A DNA stretch of 64,000 bases from Paenibacillus_E sp042676385 (lineage in GTDB: Bacteria > Bacillota > Bacilli > Paenibacillales > NBRC-103111). The position numbers were made by a program, and so were the translations under genes. This document shows positions 61,995 to 64,000 of the stretch, in pieces. Under the pieces are notes generated by a model, which saw nothing but the letters and a program-made list of their open reading frames with translations, ran no database searches and was not told the DNA's origin. Numbering within the stretch: the first letter of the stretch is position 1; each line of letters starts with the position of its first letter. Where the stretch lies: contig NZ_JBHTHA010000001.1 of NCBI RefSeq assembly GCF_042676385.1, positions 186,001 to 250,000 on the forward strand. Direction: 5' to 3'.

Positions 61995-63314
61995 TTACAG
62001 CAATCGCTGTAAGCGTAAGATCGTGAACCGGTTGCGCACGAACAGCGCATCCCGCAGCGACGCCTCCAGCAGCTCCGGCTCCACGCCGAGCTGCCCTGGC
62101 GTCACCGGTCCCTGCACAGCCTCGAGCCAAGCGCTCAGCTGCTCGGGGGCAGGGACCGCGCGGGCGATGCTCAGCACATCGCCCCAGCGCTCGGCGATGC
62201 GCGTCTTCAGCGCGCGCGCATCCAGAACCTGGCCATCCGCCGGGAAGTTCTCGGCGATGACCTGCTCCGCCATGTCCCCATAAGCCTGCCGGATGCGCAC
62301 CGCATCCGTCTCCCTACTGGGGACCTCGCTTTGCGCGAGGCGCGCGGAGGCCTCGCCGGCCTTGATGCCCAGCAGCGCCTGATAGCGCTGCGCCATCATC
62401 ACGGTCGCGACGCCGACCTTCGCGCCGTGCAGCAGCGCCCTGCGGCGCTGCTGCAGAAGCACCATTTCCCAGTAATGGGAGAGATGGTGCTCAGCCCCGG
62501 AGGCCGGCCGGGAGTGGCCGACCAGGAGCATGGAAAGGCCGGATAGGATCAGGCCTTCCATGAGCTTGCGCATGCCGAGATCGGTGCGCTGCACGATCTC
62601 GTCCAGGTGGGCCGTGCACAGATCCACGGCCTCCCGCGTCAAGCGAGCGCTCAGCTCGCAGTAGTGCTCGCCGAGGAGCACGCGGCCGAGCGCCCAGTCG
62701 GCGAGCGACGTGTGCTTGCCGAGCATGTCGCCGAGGCCGGCGGCGATCATCGCCTGCGGCGCCTCCGCGAGCAGCGCGAGATCGGCGAAGATCGCCTCGG
62801 GCGCGCCGGCGGGGATCGTCTGCTTGAAGCCGCGGACGATCAGCGGCGCGCCCACGGACGCGAACCCGTCGACGGACGGCGCCGTCGGCACGGACAAGAA
62901 CGGCCGCTTCGTGCGATGGCTCACAAAGCGCACAATGTCGTGGACGGTGCCCGCGCCCACGGCTACGAGGGCTTGCGATGAGAGCGGCGTATCGAGCAGT
63001 ACCTGCACGATCGCCTCTTCATCCGCGGCAACTTCCCCCAACGCGTTCTCGCGAATCACGCTGACTGAAACCTCCATCTGCGCGGCTTCCAGCAGCACGC
63101 GCAGCCGCTCTCCCGCCGCTTGCTGCGTCCTCCCGTCCGCTACAAGCGTCACATGGCGGTAGCCGGCTTCCTTCACATAACCGGCCGCCAGCTCCATCGC
63201 GCCTCGCTCAATCACAATGCGCCGGATCGGCACCTCATGCCTCTGCCCGCATGCGCAATCGATGCTTCTTCCTAACCAGTGATCCATCGTCAGATCGTCT
63301 TGGATTGAACTCAT
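61995..63314 (-). CDS. egsA: sn-glycerol-1-phosphate dehydrogenase (AraM/EgsA family)
   Basis: This 439-residue protein has the NAD-binding GAGTVHD motif (~117), PTAPSVDGF (~142) and metal-binding His residues in SGAEHHLSHYWE (~275) and LLHGAKVGV (~298), as in EgsA of Bacillus. It reduces dihydroxyacetone phosphate to sn-glycerol-1-phosphate, the archaeal-type lipid backbone, used in Bacillus for heptaprenylglycerol lipids. The ATG follows AAGGAGG. GC and codon use are much richer than in neighbours (GCG, CGC, CTG runs), unusual here and possibly a sign of transfer or local bias. Confidence 0.93.
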   Translation of the reverse strand: MSSIQDDLTMDHWLGRSIDCACGQRHEVPIRRIVIERGAMELAAGYVKEAGYRHVTLVADGRTQQAAGERLRVLLEAAQMEVSVSVIRENALGEVAADEEAIVQVLLDTPLSSQALVAVGAGTVHDIVRFVSHRTKRPFLSVPTAPSVDGFASVGAPLIVRGFKQTIPAGAPEAIFADLALLAEAPQAMIAAGLGDMLGKHTSLADWALGRVLLGEHYCELSARLTREAVDLCTAHLDEIVQRTDLGMRKLMEGLILSGLSMLLVGHSRPASGAEHHLSHYWEMVLLQQRRRALLHGAKVGVATVMMAQRYQALLGIKAGEASARLAQSEVPSRETDAVRIRQAYGDMAEQVIAENFPADGQVLDARALKTRIAERWGDVLSIARAVPAPEQLSAWLEAVQGPVTPGQLGVEPELLEASLRDALFVRNRFTILRLQRLL

Positions 63315-63393
63315 GGTCTCGTCCTCCTTGTTTTACATTCCGGCTTCAACATGTACGTACAAGTTACTCTCTTTATTCTAGCAAAACCTGTGA

Positions 63394-63399
63394 TATAAT
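63394..63399 (+). promoter_or_regulatory. Possible -10 of the DUF2161 gene
   Basis: TATAAT-like sequence (TGATATAATGATAC) lies ~60 bases before the ATG at 63459. No clear -35 at 17 bases. It is the best candidate for its promoter. Confidence 0.4.
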
Positions 63400-63458
63400 G
63401 ATACAGATTCTGATGCTCTCATTAAAAAGCCTCATAGAAATAAAGGAAGCTGAGCGAC

Positions 63459-64000
63459 ATGCCAATCCGAAACGAAACGGAGCTTTACGCTCCGATTAAA
63501 CAATATTTTGAAGAGCGAGGCTATACCGTGCGCGGTGAAGTCAAGCATTGCGACCTGGTCGCCATTCGAGGCGAGGAACCGCCCATTGTTGTTGAATTGA
63601 AGAAGAGTTTAAATATCCCGCTCCTCGTGCAAGGGATCGACCGCTTGCGTTTAACTCAGGAGGTTTACGTCGCGTTTGAGTTACCCAATAAAGGACGCGC
63701 TCCGCATCGGCTCCAGTGGGAAGACATTCGGCGCTTATGCCGAATGCTAGGACTGGGCGTCATCACGGTCCAATTTTACAAACGCAAAAAGCCCGCAGTC
63801 GACATCGTCTGCGAGCCAACACCCTATACCTTGCGCCACAACAAACGCGCTGCAGGGCTAATGGTGCATGAATTTCATGAACGCAGCGGCGATTATAATG
63901 TAGGCGGCAGCACCCAACAGAAGCTGATGACCGCTTACCGGGAAAAATCGCTCCACTGCGCCTATCTCATGCGTGAACGGGGGCCACTAAGCCCGCGTCA
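63459..64000 (+). CDS. DUF2161 protein, PD-(D/E)XK-fold (5' part, runs off the window)
   Basis: From the ATG at 63459 (AAAGGAAG upstream) the frame is open to the window end, 180 codons. It opens with ELYAPIKQYFEERGYTVRGE and continues DLVAIRGEEPPIVVELKKSL, the D-x(n)-E-L-K pattern of the PD-(D/E)XK nuclease fold seen in DUF2161. The family is annotated as putative phosphodiesterases with no established substrate. The C-terminus is outside the window. A cytoplasmic location is likely. Confidence 0.85.
   Translation, partial: MPIRNETELYAPIKQYFEERGYTVRGEVKHCDLVAIRGEEPPIVVELKKSLNIPLLVQGIDRLRLTQEVYVAFELPNKGRAPHRLQWEDIRRLCRMLGLGVITVQFYKRKKPAVDIVCEPTPYTLRHNKRAAGLMVHEFHERSGDYNVGGSTQQKLMTAYREKSLHCAYLMRERGPLSPR

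Noticed and set aside
1..64000. Search for tRNA, rRNA, CRISPR arrays, complete insertion sequences and prophage
   Set aside because: No cloverleaf, rRNA-like stretch, regular spacer repeat or intact transposase with terminal repeats was found by eye; only transposase fragments are reported.

Overview
The window looks like a chromosomal segment of a Paenibacillus-type spore-forming Gram-positive bacterium. Support: Bacillales-style ribosome sites (GGAGG with frequent TTG and GTG starts), an AbrB-like transition regulator, PrkA, a Ger(x)C germination remnant, a sporulation sigma remnant, LplABC/YesMN-type sugar uptake and signalling genes, a glycerol-1-phosphate dehydrogenase, and large secreted multidomain glycan enzymes. 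Species cannot be fixed from the sequence alone.

Layout. 1-8 kb is mostly core: the start of a chemosensor-like gene, a three-gene operon of circularly permuted ATP-grasp, alpha-E and transglutaminase-like proteins behind a clear sigma-A promoter, a DUF817 membrane protein, an AbrB-type regulator, and a leftward thiol redox operon (thioredoxin reductase-like, glutaredoxin-like, peroxiredoxin) whose promoter is overlaid by two PerR-like boxes. 8-28 kb is accessory and heavily rearranged. Intact genes (arylamine N-acetyltransferase, tautomerase, alpha/beta hydrolase, two nitronate monooxygenases, an MFS exporter, a ribose-type ABC transporter operon with a serine hydrolase and a ChbG-like deacetylase, a flavin-binding PNPOx/VOC pair with a CGNR regulator, a LysR regulator) alternate with fragments of germination, sulfite-oxidase, GH95, aldehyde dehydrogenase, transposase, YdcZ and MFS genes. 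One divergent MFS-LysR module occurs three times here. One copy keeps only the MFS gene, one keeps only the LysR gene, and one keeps little more than the promoter.

28-52 kb is a leftward Gram-positive polysaccharide-utilisation locus: a secreted GH28-like beta-helix enzyme with three F5/8C and ricin-type modules, three GH43-type enzymes, a GH141-like beta-helix protein with a C-terminal PDZ domain, two GH95-type enzymes, an LplABC-type importer lacking its own ATPase, a YesM/YesN two-component system and an AraC regulator. GH95, GH141 and GH43 together suggest fucose-, galactose- and arabinose-containing pectin side chains (rhamnogalacturonan-like), which is an inference. The secreted enzyme would cut outside the cell, the ABC system would import oligosaccharides, and the cytoplasmic enzymes would trim them.

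52-64 kb returns to core functions after a patch of fossils: a truncated Gfo/Idh oxidoreductase, a class B penicillin-binding protein, a LytTR-PAS-histidine kinase fusion, a Tyr/Pro-rich coat-like protein, two small membrane proteins, PrkA, a GC-rich glycerol-1-phosphate dehydrogenase (EgsA/AraM) and the start of a DUF2161 nuclease-fold protein. I found no tRNA, rRNA or CRISPR array. All family calls come from reading translated sequence by eye.
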